NCBI RefSeq assembly: GCF_034928825.1
Contig: NZ_JAYFUL010000014.1
Location: 18,550-82,549 of the forward strand
Reading direction: 5' to 3'
Length of the DNA: 64,000 bases
Source: Arcicella aquatica
GTDB taxonomy: Bacteria; Bacteroidota; Bacteroidia; Cytophagales; Spirosomataceae
Under the pieces are notes generated by a model. That model did no database searches, was not told where the DNA came from, and was given only the letters and a program-made list of their open reading frames with translations. The translations under genes and the position numbers were made by a program. The stretch's first letter is position 1, and each line of letters begins with the position of its first letter. Shown here piece after piece: positions 51,433 through 60,485 of the stretch.

Positions 51433-52221
51433 CTAAATCTCAAACAAACCCTTAATCGCTTCCCCAAAAGTCCCACCAGACATCATTTTACTTTGTGCTT
51501 TATCCTTCATCGTAATTTGAAATTTTCCATTAAAATGCTTTTCTATTTCTTTGATTTTCTGAGTATTGACAATGTTCGCTCTACTAATTTGTAAAAATTG
51601 AGCAGAAGGCAGTTTCTCTGCAAGGATAGAAATCGTGTAGCTCGTTAGATACTTTTGCCCGTCAAGGGTAATCAAAAAAACATATTTATCATCAGCCTCA
51701 AAATGGCTAATATCTTGTAAATCAATCAATAAAATTTTGTTGCCCGTTTTTACGGAAATTGAGCTAATAGCCTTTTTAGGCTTCATTGCCTCAATCATTT
51801 TTAGTAGATTATCATTGAATAGATTCTCTTGATTGGTAGGCTGTTCTATTTTGGCTACCGTGTTCGACTGCCAGAGCATCAATTTCTGCACAGTTTTATC
51901 CAACCTTTCATATTCGATGGGCTTCAAGAGGTAATCTATTGAGTTTTCTTCAAAAGCTTTGATAGCATATTCGTCGAAAGCCGTAGCAAAAACTACCAAA
52001 GGCATAAAAGTAAGGCGTGAAAGCATTTCAAAGCCCGTCATGACAGGCATTTCAATATCTAAAAAAATCAAATCAGGACGGAGCGTTTCTACGAGCGAAA
52101 GCCCTTCGGCTCCATTGTTTGCACGCCCTATTATCTCAAAAGTATCCTTATATTTGCCAAGCAATCTTTCGAGGCGATTGATAGCGAGTTTTTCATCGTC
52201 GATTAATATTGTTTTAAACAT
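51433..52221 (-). CDS. LytTR-type response regulator
   Basis: A 262-residue regulator. The receiver domain (1-120) has the acidic pair IDDE and phospho-acceptor Asp in LIFLDIEMPVMTG (about residue 56). The C-terminal LytTR domain (about 155-260) reads ISVKTGNKILLIDLQDISHFEADDKYVFLI and FLQISRANIVNTQKI. It binds DNA as a LytTR protein and is probably the partner of the LytS-like kinase at 53017-54090, which lies on the same strand beyond an inserted acetyltransferase gene. The ATG at 52221 is preferred to a GTG at 52233. Confidence 0.92.
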   Translation of the reverse strand: MFKTILIDDEKLAINRLERLLGKYKDTFEIIGRANNGAEGLSLVETLRPDLIFLDIEMPVMTGFEMLSRLTFMPLVVFATAFDEYAIKAFEENSIDYLLKPIEYERLDKTVQKLMLWQSNTVAKIEQPTNQENLFNDNLLKMIEAMKPKKAISSISVKTGNKILLIDLQDISHFEADDKYVFLITLDGQKYLTSYTISILAEKLPSAQFLQISRANIVNTQKIKEIEKHFNGKFQITMKDKAQSKMMSGGTFGEAIKGLFEI

Positions 52222-52231
52222 AGTTTTTATC

Positions 52232-52248
52232 ACGATTTGCCAAATCGT
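52232..52248. promoter_or_regulatory. Palindrome ACGATTT-GCC-AAATCGT
   Basis: A perfect 7-bp-arm palindrome in the divergent promoter region between the LytTR gene and the acetyltransferase gene. Together with the related one at 52266-52284 it flanks a -7-like element. Confidence 0.5.
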
Positions 52249-52252
52249 TGAT

Positions 52253-52284
52253 TAATTTTAATACACACGATGTAGCGAATCGTG
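52253..52284 (+). promoter_or_regulatory. -7-like element and operator for the GNAT gene
   Basis: TAATTTTA (52253-52260, 7 of 8 matches) is followed by the palindrome CACGAT-GTAGCGA-ATCGTG (52266-52284), which lies on the expected transcription start. Its ACGAT/ATCGT core matches the other palindrome. Confidence 0.4.
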
Positions 52285-52293
52285 GAGATAATA

Positions 52294-52842
52294 ATGATAG
52301 AAATATATTCTGAGCGCTTAAAATTAATACCTTTAGATAATGATTTATTGACGCTTTGGTTTATTCAAAGTAGAGATAAGATGGTAGAAAAATTAGGTTT
52401 AAATCCATCTACATGGGAAATTAGCGATTTTGACAAAGCTGAAACTTTGGATGCTTTAGTTAATTTTTGGCTTCCGATGACGGCTGAAAATTCTGACATT
52501 TTTTTTTGGTACACCAACTGGGAAATAGTTTTAGTGGCTGAAAATATCTCTATTGGTGGTATTGGTTTTGCTGGATTTCCAGACCAAGATGGCGTAACCA
52601 TGGTGGGCTATTTTATTGATGGTAAGCACCGTGAAAAAGGTTATGCTACTGAAGCCCTCAATTGTTTGATAGATTGGGCAAGCCTTGAACCATCGTTAAA
52701 AACCATCATTGCCGATACCCCATTTTTTAATTTACCTTCTCAGAACGTACTCAAAAAAGCAGGTTTCAGAGAATTTGGCATTGCCGAAGTACAGCACATC
52801 GAAAAAATGCAAGTTAAAAACTGGAAACTAAAAATCCGTTAA
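52294..52842 (+). CDS. GNAT family N-acetyltransferase (RimJ/RimL-like)
   Basis: A 182-residue acetyltransferase. The start ERLKLIPLDNDLLTLW resembles RimJ/RimL proteins; the acetyl-CoA loop is HREKGYATEALNCLIDWA (about 113-130) and the C-terminal SQNVLKKAGFREFG is conserved. Substrate unknown. It sits on the plus strand between the two genes of a LytS/LytTR pair on the minus strand, so it looks like a later insertion (inference). The ATG at 52294 is chosen at the conserved N-terminus. Confidence 0.85.
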   Translation: MIEIYSERLKLIPLDNDLLTLWFIQSRDKMVEKLGLNPSTWEISDFDKAETLDALVNFWLPMTAENSDIFFWYTNWEIVLVAENISIGGIGFAGFPDQDGVTMVGYFIDGKHREKGYATEALNCLIDWASLEPSLKTIIADTPFFNLPSQNVLKKAGFREFGIAEVQHIEKMQVKNWKLKIR

Positions 52843-52849
52843 TTATTGT

Positions 52850-53033
52850 ATGCTTTAGGCAATAAGCTTTAGGCTGTAAGCTATTGGCGGTAAACTGTAT
52901 AGTAATCTTTTGTTTTCAGTACATTGTCAAAAAAATGCTTAAATTTTTTACTAGACTACTACATAAAAAGTAAATCTTTCAAAGCTTATTGCCTACCGCC
53001 TAAAGCCTACCGCTTATTACCTACAGCCTTTTA
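52850..53033. repeat. Inverted pair of degenerate GCTTTAGGC repeats
   Basis: About three units like GCTTTAGGCAATAA (52850-52893) are answered by the complement (GCTTATTGCCTACCGCCTAAAG) at 52984-53028, about 90 bp apart. Some copies overlap the end of the LytS-like gene. The same unit type is found near 9185 and 23606. Confidence 0.55.
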
Positions 53034-54090
53034 CAGGCAAAGCAATAATAACAACTTTCTCTGGTTTATTGGTCAGTTCCATCGAAGCATGTTCGCCTGA
53101 AAGCAAACGAAGTTTATCTTGGATAGATTTTAAACCATAACCAGAAAAAATATTATCTGGAAAGGGAACACCGTTATCAAAAATCTTGATAATTAAGTTG
53201 TCTTCTTCCTGCGAGACCTTAATTTTCAAGATACCTTGGCCTGCAATTTTTGAAATACCATGTTTGATGGCATTTTCTATAATAGGCTGTAACAAAAATC
53301 TCGGTATTTTGTATTTTCTAAAAGCTTCGTCTTCAAATTCAACCGAGTAAACCAATCGCTCATCAAAACGGATTTTCTCAATTTCTAGATAAGTTTTTAC
53401 AATCTCTAATTCGTTTTCTAAGGTATCAAAATGTTCCTGACTTCGTCCTGTTGAATAGCGATAGAATTTTGAAAGGTTCAATACCATGTGTTCGGCTTTG
53501 TCGGGGTCATCATGAACGAGCGAAGCGATAGAGTTCAAGGAATTATACAAAAAATGAGGATTGATTTTAGCTTCCAATGCCTCTAGCTCTGCCCTGATTT
53601 TTAGGTCGTTTAATTGTAATAGCTGATATTCCTGTTCAGTCATTTTAATGAGCCTTGTGCGTTCATGGGTAAACCAATAGTAGATAATATTTGCACCAAG
53701 TATAGGCCCCAACACAAATAATAAATCATAATAATCTCTGGAATAATTAGCGGCTCTTTCAGTCGTATGATCTTCAAAAAGACCATATAGCAATGAAAAA
53801 CTAAAAAACTTTAGTATTGCCGAGACTATCATACAGAGCGTTAAAATGCCATGCCTTACTAATGAAAACCTACTAAAAGAACCAAACTTGATGAATAACC
53901 AGCACAAACCAATCATCATGGTGGCATCATAGATATTGCTGTAAATTACATTAATAAAGAAATCTTTGTATTGACTTTTCCCTCGGATAATAGCGATAAT
54001 AAAATAGAAATGCCCATTAAAGGCCATTACAGTAAAAAAGCCTATCAACCAGAAACGTCCCCAAAAACTTGATTTTAATTCCTTTGCCAT
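53017..54090 (-). CDS. LytS-like sensor histidine kinase
   Basis: A 357-residue kinase with four membrane helices (about 11-32, 46-66, 77-98, 121-141), a short coiled coil and a His_kinase domain with phospho-acceptor His in KINPHFLYNSLNSIASL (about 185). The HATPase is at the C-terminus (PIIENAIKHGISK, GYGLKSIQDKLRLL). It is the probable partner of the LytTR regulator at 51433-52221, now separated by the acetyltransferase gene. A TPR-like exported protein gene lies upstream of it. Confidence 0.92.
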   Translation of the reverse strand: MAKELKSSFWGRFWLIGFFTVMAFNGHFYFIIAIIRGKSQYKDFFINVIYSNIYDATMMIGLCWLFIKFGSFSRFSLVRHGILTLCMIVSAILKFFSFSLLYGLFEDHTTERAANYSRDYYDLLFVLGPILGANIIYYWFTHERTRLIKMTEQEYQLLQLNDLKIRAELEALEAKINPHFLYNSLNSIASLVHDDPDKAEHMVLNLSKFYRYSTGRSQEHFDTLENELEIVKTYLEIEKIRFDERLVYSVEFEDEAFRKYKIPRFLLQPIIENAIKHGISKIAGQGILKIKVSQEEDNLIIKIFDNGVPFPDNIFSGYGLKSIQDKLRLLSGEHASMELTNKPEKVVIIALPVKGCR

Positions 54091-54143
54091 AAAAATGAAT
54101 GACGGCTTTTACACCGTCATAATTCTTGTATAATTTTATTATC

Positions 54144-54785
54144 TTAATTACATGCCTTCGCCATGCCCTTGATTTGTTCTACACCCCAGTTTGGACTAAT
54201 AGGGCTTATTGCTTTGAAGTTAGCGAATTTTTCTAAGGCTTTTTGGATTTCAGGACAAGCATTTTTTGCTCCTCCACCAAATTGCTCTGGTGTATAAAAA
54301 ATCATTTGAGCTTTCAAAGCATACGCTCTAGGGTTTTCAGGATTAATTGCTTTTGCTTTGTTAATAGCTCCTTCAAAAGCTGAACCATATTTCATAAACC
54401 TAGCTTGCCCATCCACCGAAATACGCATCATCGCTATTTGTGCTTTCAATACTTCTACTTCGTCTAAGCTTGTCACTTTTTGCTGTGCAAGTTTTTCTAC
54501 AAAAGTATCGGCTTTGTCTAAGTACTTATCAATATCATCGCCCTTTTGTTGAATGGCGATAATTGTGTAGGTTAAGCAAGCATAATAATTTGGCAACCAT
54601 TCTGCGGTTTCGGAACTGGCAATTCTTTCAAATTTATTAGCTACTTCTTGGAATGAGGCAACATCTTTGGCTTGTCCTAATTGTACCAAGGTTTCGCCCA
54701 TGGCTTTATTAAAGCGTTCGCTATCGGTGGCTTTTGAGATAAAAACTGTTAATGCAATAATGAAAGTTAAGAATAGATTTTTCAT
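54144..54785 (-). CDS. Exported TPR-like protein
   Basis: A 213-residue protein with a signal peptide (1-19) and a helical body with paired helices (FQEVANKFERIAS, LPNYYACLTYTIIAIQQ, PENPRAYALKAQMIFYT) that resembles tetratricopeptide repeats. The cysteines near the C-terminus (KNACPEIQKAL, MAKACN) could form a disulfide. It is 53 bp upstream of the LytS-like gene, so it may be in the same operon and relate to envelope sensing (inference). Confidence 0.7.
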   Translation of the reverse strand: MKNLFLTFIIALTVFISKATDSERFNKAMGETLVQLGQAKDVASFQEVANKFERIASSETAEWLPNYYACLTYTIIAIQQKGDDIDKYLDKADTFVEKLAQQKVTSLDEVEVLKAQIAMMRISVDGQARFMKYGSAFEGAINKAKAINPENPRAYALKAQMIFYTPEQFGGGAKNACPEIQKALEKFANFKAISPISPNWGVEQIKGMAKACN

Positions 54786-55100
54786 GATAATATTCGGTTA
54801 TGTTTTTGTGTGAGTATTTTCTTTTTGATGAAGCTGTTTAAACTTTCCGTTTCTGAGGTGAAAGTATTGTATTTTTGAATTGATTTTTTCAAAATTTGCG
54901 AAGCATAGCATCGCTACGTTGAGTAAATTTTGGAACAAGCTATTCAAAAAGACTTAGTTTAACCCGAAAGAGAAAGTTTAAACAGCTTCGATGTTTCAAA
55001 AGTAGGTTACGCTAGCTTTTGAATGAATGCAATTCCGATGAACTACGTATTTCAAGGGGTGAGTTATCGTTTTCTTAGCGTGAAAAATGTTTGTGTTTTA
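54786..55100. other. Intergenic region with repeat element
   Basis: A 315-bp gap between two leftward genes. It is mostly the interspersed element (54830-54989); the remaining ~110 bp before the TonB receptor stop shows no clear terminator. Confidence 0.55.
54830..54989 (+). mobile_element. Interspersed inverted-repeat element, copy 6
   Basis: A 160-bp copy flanked on both sides by GAT (candidate target duplication). One terminal repeat has a single mismatch. It begins 44 bp upstream of the start of the TPR-like gene and its TATTTTTG motif points toward the 3' end of the receptor gene. Confidence 0.88.
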
Positions 55101-57308
55101 TCAATTTTTACGCATATCCTCGGGCAATACTTTTTTCTTTGAAATCGTGATAAATGTACCAAGCATAATCATGCGATAGGCCGCTGGTCTTACTTCTGTG
55201 CGTGTCTTGCCATCATCCGAATAACGATAATTATACACATTGTGTGTTCCTAAAATATTATCAACCGAAAAGTAAACCACCATAAAATTGCCTTTGATGT
55301 TGGTCAAGTAATTAACCCAAATGCTGGTATTATGTACAACAGGGGTGCGGTCGGACATAAATACTGGATTGTTCGGGTTATAGTAAGGGCGACCACTCGT
55401 GAAGGAATATGTTCCCGAAACTGTCATCATAGGTTTGGCAATGTATTGCTTGTAAATAACATTTAGGTTATGGTTTGATACAAAGCTAGGTTGTGTTTCA
55501 GTAAGGTAATTGCCAGCCAAACGCTTTGAGTCGCAGTAACTATAGTTCACCCACAATTGCCCGTTCTTAAAAGATTTGTTATCACGAAAGAATACATCAA
55601 GTCCTTGAGCATCGCCAAAACCCGAATTGTCAGTTCTACCATTTGGAAAACGTTGGGGATTGGCATCAAAATAGTTTTCTTGGGCCGGATATTCACGCAC
55701 TAAGTTTGAATACTTTTTATAATAAGCCTCCACCCTGAAAGTACGGTTATCTTTAATAACTTGATAGTTCAATACTGCATGAGTTGCTTTTTCATATCCT
55801 AACGTTTTGTTGTAGTAATAGTATTGAAAATCAGGCGTTTGGTAGAAACTACCTCCTGCGGCTGATATTTGTGAATAAAGCCCTGTTTTATAAGCCAAAG
55901 AAAATCTTGGCGCTACATTAAAGCTTGATGCTAAGGATGAATACTCGGCTCTAACACCAATTCTACCAGCCAATTTACGGGTTAAGTAAAACTCTGATTC
56001 AGAGAATAGTGTTTCAAAATTATCCGTCAATTTGTATTGTTTTGCATCGCTCAAAGCTTGGGCTATTGTTAAGCCATACTCAGCAATGTGTCCTTCTGTA
56101 CCAAACAAAATATTTGAGCCATTATCAAATGACTTTATCGCAACAGCTCTGAATTGAGAACGCTGTTCAGTTTTTTCAAAAGCATCAGCATTTACGCTTA
56201 GGATATCTTTGTTATAAGAATAAGAAGCGCCCGATTTCAATACCCATGCTGCATTTTTGTCTAAGGCTTTTTGATAAGTACTTGTTATTAGGATGTTATC
56301 GTTTTTTATCCCAAATCGTGCAAGCGAAAGATTTTGGTCAGTATTATTGAACATCATACCAGACTCGCTTTTGGCATATACTGCATCTAGCTTAAAGGCT
56401 GCATCTGCCGACGGTTTCAAACGATAAGAGGCTGCGGCATTAATTTGTTCGGGGATTTTTACCCAATCTATATTTTGTGGATATATCTTGAATAAGGGTG
56501 TTAAATTAGTATAAGCTAGTGTTCCGCTGATTGAATGGTTGTCGGATAAATTTGTATAAGCAGTAGCAAGCTGTGCAAAATTTGCATTGACAGTATAACT
56601 TGATTCCGTCGCTAAATCGGTGGTGTTCATCAATAATACTGCTGACAAAGCCTGACCATATTGAGCAGAATATCCACCTGTTGAGAACGCTGAACCTTTG
56701 AACTGAAAAGGAGAGAAGCGTGAACGAGAGGCCACATCAGGCGAAGCAGTATTATAAGCATTTTGAACGGTTAGTCCATCAATCAAAATTTTAGATTCCT
56801 GTGCCGAACCTCCTCTAACAAACATCCCTGTCGACTCACCGTTGCGTTGTGACCCCGGAGTTAACAATGTCATGGTTTTGGTGATGTCAGCTCCGCCACC
56901 CGCAGTAGTTACAATATCCAATGGTTTTATCAATGTTGTTTTCTTTTCGTCTGATGCTTCAAAAGTGCCTGCTGTAACAGTGACAGTATTTAGTTCGTTC
57001 GCTGATTCTTTAAGTTTGAAAATAACTTCAATATTCTTCTGATCCATCAAAATACTTTTATTAAAGGTATCAAAACCTACAAAAGTACAAACGAGTATTT
57101 GTTCACCTTTTTCGGTAGAGGTAAATCTAAAGTTCCCATCCGCATCAGCAGTTGCACCATCATAAGAGCCTTTCAATGAGATGTTTGCTCCTGGTAAGCC
57201 TTTGCCTTTTTCATCAAGCACTTTGCCTGTTACCGTAGTTTGTGAAAAAACTTGCGTAGCAATAAATAAGAAATAGAGGATTAATAGATAAGTAAAGGTT
57301 TTCATCAT
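55101..57308 (-). CDS. TonB-dependent receptor with carboxypeptidase-like domain
   Basis: A ~735-residue outer-membrane receptor. A signal peptide (1-22, ending VFSQ) is followed by a carboxypeptidase-like regulatory domain (about 24-105, TTVTGKVLDEKGKGLPGANISLKG), a plug domain (about 110-215, with MFVRGGSAQESKILIDG) and a C-terminal barrel. No SusD-type partner is adjacent, so it is not a typical polysaccharide system. The ligand is unknown. The ATG at 57308 (followed by a second ATG) precedes the signal; an earlier in-frame start at 57332 would add eight residues. It diverges from the MarR-efflux operon. Confidence 0.9.
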   Translation of the reverse strand: MMKTFTYLLILYFLFIATQVFSQTTVTGKVLDEKGKGLPGANISLKGSYDGATADADGNFRFTSTEKGEQILVCTFVGFDTFNKSILMDQKNIEVIFKLKESANELNTVTVTAGTFEASDEKKTTLIKPLDIVTTAGGGADITKTMTLLTPGSQRNGESTGMFVRGGSAQESKILIDGLTVQNAYNTASPDVASRSRFSPFQFKGSAFSTGGYSAQYGQALSAVLLMNTTDLATESSYTVNANFAQLATAYTNLSDNHSISGTLAYTNLTPLFKIYPQNIDWVKIPEQINAAASYRLKPSADAAFKLDAVYAKSESGMMFNNTDQNLSLARFGIKNDNILITSTYQKALDKNAAWVLKSGASYSYNKDILSVNADAFEKTEQRSQFRAVAIKSFDNGSNILFGTEGHIAEYGLTIAQALSDAKQYKLTDNFETLFSESEFYLTRKLAGRIGVRAEYSSLASSFNVAPRFSLAYKTGLYSQISAAGGSFYQTPDFQYYYYNKTLGYEKATHAVLNYQVIKDNRTFRVEAYYKKYSNLVREYPAQENYFDANPQRFPNGRTDNSGFGDAQGLDVFFRDNKSFKNGQLWVNYSYCDSKRLAGNYLTETQPSFVSNHNLNVIYKQYIAKPMMTVSGTYSFTSGRPYYNPNNPVFMSDRTPVVHNTSIWVNYLTNIKGNFMVVYFSVDNILGTHNVYNYRYSDDGKTRTEVRPAAYRMIMLGTFITISKKKVLPEDMRKN

Positions 57309-57504
57309 CGTGTTGTTTAATTGACGATTCAAAACAACTTCAAAATGAATATTTATTGAATCATTTTCCGATGAAATGAGGATTCTGATGGATGAACTAA
57401 GGATTTTTAAGAGGGAATTTTAATTGAATATTCTGAAATCATCCTATTTTATTTTTTGAATGTTGGCAGGAACTAAAAGTTTCTAAAAAATAATAGTGTA
57501 GCAG

Positions 57505-57535
57505 TTTGGAAATCAAAACTTTAGTTGTAATTTTG
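57505..57535 (+). promoter_or_regulatory. Promoter of the MarR-efflux operon
   Basis: TTTG (57505-57508) and TAATTTTG (57528-57535) match both Bacteroidota elements exactly with 19-nt spacing. Transcription would start near 57542, which excludes an in-frame TTG at 57506 as start and places it at 57578. Confidence 0.75.
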
Positions 57536-57577
57536 AATCGTTGTACTTGTCAACTATTTATTATTACAACTAATAAT

Positions 57578-58006
57578 ATGGATATTAATCAAAACTCATT
57601 TCAATTTTTATTTGCCACCACAATCAAAGCATTGTTTAAGCAAACGGCTAAAAACTTTGAAGAAAATGGTCTGATGATTACTCCTGAACAAAATTTTATT
57701 TTGAAAATCCTCTCTCAAGAAGATTCTATTCAGTCAGACTTAGCAGATATTATGAAAAAAGATAAGTCTGCTGTCATGCGTCACATCGACCAGCTAGAAA
57801 ACCTAGGCTTAGTTGTGCGTGTAAATGACTCAATCGACCGTCGTAAAAAGCATATTGTTATTACTGAAGACGGTTCTGAGATGTTGAAAAAATGCGAGGA
57901 AATTATCAATCAGAACACCCATAAGAATCTTAAAAACATTTCAGACGAAGATTTAGCCATCTTCAAAAGTGTATTAATCAAATTAAAAGAAAACGCTGAA
58001 AAGTAG
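57578..58006 (+). CDS. MarR family transcriptional regulator
   Basis: A 142-residue winged-helix protein. The MarR fold is seen in ITPEQNFILKILSQ, DLADIMKKDKSAVMRHIDQLENLGLV (recognition helix) and the wing DSIDRRKKHIVITEDGSEML. Such proteins repress neighbouring efflux genes until a ligand binds. It heads a transcript with tolC-, membrane-fusion- and RND-type genes, and may also affect the divergent TonB receptor gene (inference). The start at 57578 is fixed by the promoter. Confidence 0.93.
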   Translation: MDINQNSFQFLFATTIKALFKQTAKNFEENGLMITPEQNFILKILSQEDSIQSDLADIMKKDKSAVMRHIDQLENLGLVVRVNDSIDRRKKHIVITEDGSEMLKKCEEIINQNTHKNLKNISDEDLAIFKSVLIKLKENAEK

Positions 58007-58075
58007 TTTTTTTGCCTAAAAGGTTGATGTTGTCAATCTTTTCAAATTCAATAATAACCAAATCAACTATATTTT

Positions 58076-59407
58076 ATGAAAACGAGAAAATTGCTCTTCT
58101 ATTTATGGCTCGCCCTGAGTGGATTTTCAACGCAAGCTCAAAAGGTAATGACACTAAAAGAATGTATAGCGTTTACCTTACAAAACCATACAAGCAATAG
58201 CATTTATGAAAACGAAATAGCGATTGCCAAAGAAAAATCAAGAGAAGCCTTGGCGGGGTATTTACCACAAGTAAATACAACCATTACTTTTGATGATAAC
58301 CTAAAAAGACAGGTTTCTGTGATTCCAGCAGGTGCTTTTAGTCCCACAGAAATTCGTTTACAATTTGGTAATCAATACAATACCAATGGTACGGCTCAGG
58401 TAGACCAAGTGATTTTTGATAAATCAATGTTGGTAGGTATCAAGGCTGCCGAACCCAACAATCAGGTATCGTTATTGAAAAGAGAGCAAAATCAAGATAA
58501 CCTTATTTATAGCACTACAGGGGCATATTTTCAAGTATTGGTTTATGTAGAACAAGAGAAAATATTGCTTGAAAACGAAAAGAAATACCGTGAACTATTG
58601 GGAATATTGAAATTGCGATTAGACAAAGGAGTTATCAAAAAAACCGAATATGACCGCACCCAAGTAAGCTTGAATAACATCCTGTCTCAGAAATCTATTC
58701 TTCAAGCTAATAAGCAAGTGGCTATTAATAAACTGAAAAATGCTATGGGAATGCCTTTGAATGAACCCTTGAATGTTTCTGAAATAGGCAATTATGAAAG
58801 TTTTGTAGCAGTTTCAGCAGAAAATACAACCGATATTACTAATCTTTTAGATTATAGAATTCAACAAAATAATATCCTGCTCCAAGAATTTGATGTTAAA
58901 CGCAAACACGCAGCATATCTGCCTACTGTAAGTGCCTATGCTCGTTATGGAGTAATGGCGTTTGGCAATGAAATCAATCAATCTTTCAAAAACTGGATAG
59001 ATTTCTCAGCAATTGGCTTGAAAGTAAATGTGCCAATTTTTAGTGGTTATCGCAAGAGCAGTCAAGTGCAACAGGCTGAACTGACGCTGCAAAATGCTAG
59101 AGCTAATCTGAAAATTAATACCAATACAATGGATATGCAGTTTCAGAATGCGAATGCTCAACTACAAAAATCATCATCAGATTTAGCCACTAACCGAGAA
59201 AATTTGAATTTAGCCAAAGAGGTTTATGATAATAGCGAATTGGAGTATCAAAAGGGCGTATCAACGCTGTCAGACTTACTCAATTCAGATTATTCTTATA
59301 AAGAAGCACAGAGTAACTATGTTACATCCTTGATAAATTTCTTGAGCTCGCGTCTCGAATATGAAAAATCTAAAGGAACCTTAAAAAGCTATATTAGTCA
59401 ATTTTAA
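58076..59407 (+). CDS. TolC family outer membrane protein
   Basis: A 443-residue outer-membrane efflux channel. A signal peptide (1-21, ending TQAQ) precedes two TolC repeats with long alpha-helical stretches (EQEKILLENEKKYRELLG and QFQNANAQLQKSSSDL) and the conserved DRTQVSLNNIL- and DYSYKEAQSNYV-type motifs. It provides the exit duct for the RND pump. It follows marR by 69 bp and precedes the fusion protein gene by 11 bp. Confidence 0.93.
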   Translation: MKTRKLLFYLWLALSGFSTQAQKVMTLKECIAFTLQNHTSNSIYENEIAIAKEKSREALAGYLPQVNTTITFDDNLKRQVSVIPAGAFSPTEIRLQFGNQYNTNGTAQVDQVIFDKSMLVGIKAAEPNNQVSLLKREQNQDNLIYSTTGAYFQVLVYVEQEKILLENEKKYRELLGILKLRLDKGVIKKTEYDRTQVSLNNILSQKSILQANKQVAINKLKNAMGMPLNEPLNVSEIGNYESFVAVSAENTTDITNLLDYRIQQNNILLQEFDVKRKHAAYLPTVSAYARYGVMAFGNEINQSFKNWIDFSAIGLKVNVPIFSGYRKSSQVQQAELTLQNARANLKINTNTMDMQFQNANAQLQKSSSDLATNRENLNLAKEVYDNSELEYQKGVSTLSDLLNSDYSYKEAQSNYVTSLINFLSSRLEYEKSKGTLKSYISQF

Positions 59408-59418
59408 TTCAACCAGAT

Positions 59419-60474
59419 ATGAAAAAGTCATTCATCGTTACCCTCACAATATTTGCCTTCGCAGGCTTGATAGCCTTTACCTTATTCAGAAACAAGAAAA
59501 AAATTGAAGCTAATAAAGTAGTAGTAGATCGTTCCATTATTCCTGTTTCGGTTGCTACTGCCAAAGCTCAACTATTACCTTTTGATGGAAAGGTATCGTT
59601 ACCAGCTTCGTTAGAATTGAGTAATGAAGCAACCATTGCCGTAGGCATCCAAGGCAAAATTCAGAAATTAACCATTGATATTGGTTCACGCGTTGCCAAA
59701 GGTCAGATTGTCGGTACGCTTGACAATCGTTTGAAAAGTATAACATTGAAAACTAACGAGCTAACCCTTGCTAAATTAGAAAAAGATTATGCCCGAAACA
59801 ACGATTTATATAAAGGTAATGCTGGTACTGAATTGAGTGTAGTGAATGCTAAGTACGACGTTGAAAATACTCGTTTACAGATAGAACAAGTAAAACAGCA
59901 AATTGAAGACGGCAATATTATTTCGCCGATTAGTGGTGTGGTTACAGCTCGTAAATTAGTTGCTGGCGAATTTGTAAGCCCTGGTACTGTCATTGCAACT
60001 GTTACAGATGATGTACACTTGAAGACAGTAGTTTTTGTAAATGAAAAAGATGTCTATCAATTACGTTTAGGACAAACAGCAAAAGTTAGTTCGGATGTAT
60101 TTCCAAATAAAAGTTTCTCAGGTCAAATAAAGTTTATTTCGCCAAAAGGTGATGAAAACCATAATTATCGTGTGGAATTACTATTGAATACCAACGTGCT
60201 CCGTGCGGGTACTTATGTAATGGTTGATTTTGATTTAGGTAGAAAAGCAACGTTACTACAAATTCCTAAGCTAGCCTTAGCAGAAGGTACAAAGAATCCT
60301 TTTGTCTATGTAGTAGAAGGCAATACGGTCGTACTCCGTAAAATTACTGTGGGCCGTGAGATAGGCGAAAACATAGAAGTGATTAGTGGCTTAGTAGCTG
60401 GCGAAGAAGTGGTTACAAGTGGACAAATCAACTTGACCAATGGCAGTAAAATTACAAAAACCACCAACCAATAA
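59419..60474 (+). CDS. RND efflux membrane fusion protein (HlyD/AcrA-like)
   Basis: A 351-residue periplasmic adaptor. One N-terminal membrane helix (5-23) anchors it; then come a barrel-sandwich hybrid (IQGKIQKLTIDIGSRVAKGQIVGTL and DGNIISPISGVVTARKLVAGEFV), a short coiled-coil hairpin and a beta-barrel domain with the membrane-proximal end. The parts and order match AcrA/MexA. It lies 11 bp after tolC and 11 bp before the pump gene, consistent with one operon. Confidence 0.93.
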   Translation: MKKSFIVTLTIFAFAGLIAFTLFRNKKKIEANKVVVDRSIIPVSVATAKAQLLPFDGKVSLPASLELSNEATIAVGIQGKIQKLTIDIGSRVAKGQIVGTLDNRLKSITLKTNELTLAKLEKDYARNNDLYKGNAGTELSVVNAKYDVENTRLQIEQVKQQIEDGNIISPISGVVTARKLVAGEFVSPGTVIATVTDDVHLKTVVFVNEKDVYQLRLGQTAKVSSDVFPNKSFSGQIKFISPKGDENHNYRVELLLNTNVLRAGTYVMVDFDLGRKATLLQIPKLALAEGTKNPFVYVVEGNTVVLRKITVGREIGENIEVISGLVAGEEVVTSGQINLTNGSKITKTTNQ

Positions 60475-60485
60475 TTTTAAGAAAT

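Noticed and set aside
57506..57577. Upstream TTG start for the MarR gene
   Set aside because: It lies inside the -33/-7 promoter, so it would not be in the mRNA.
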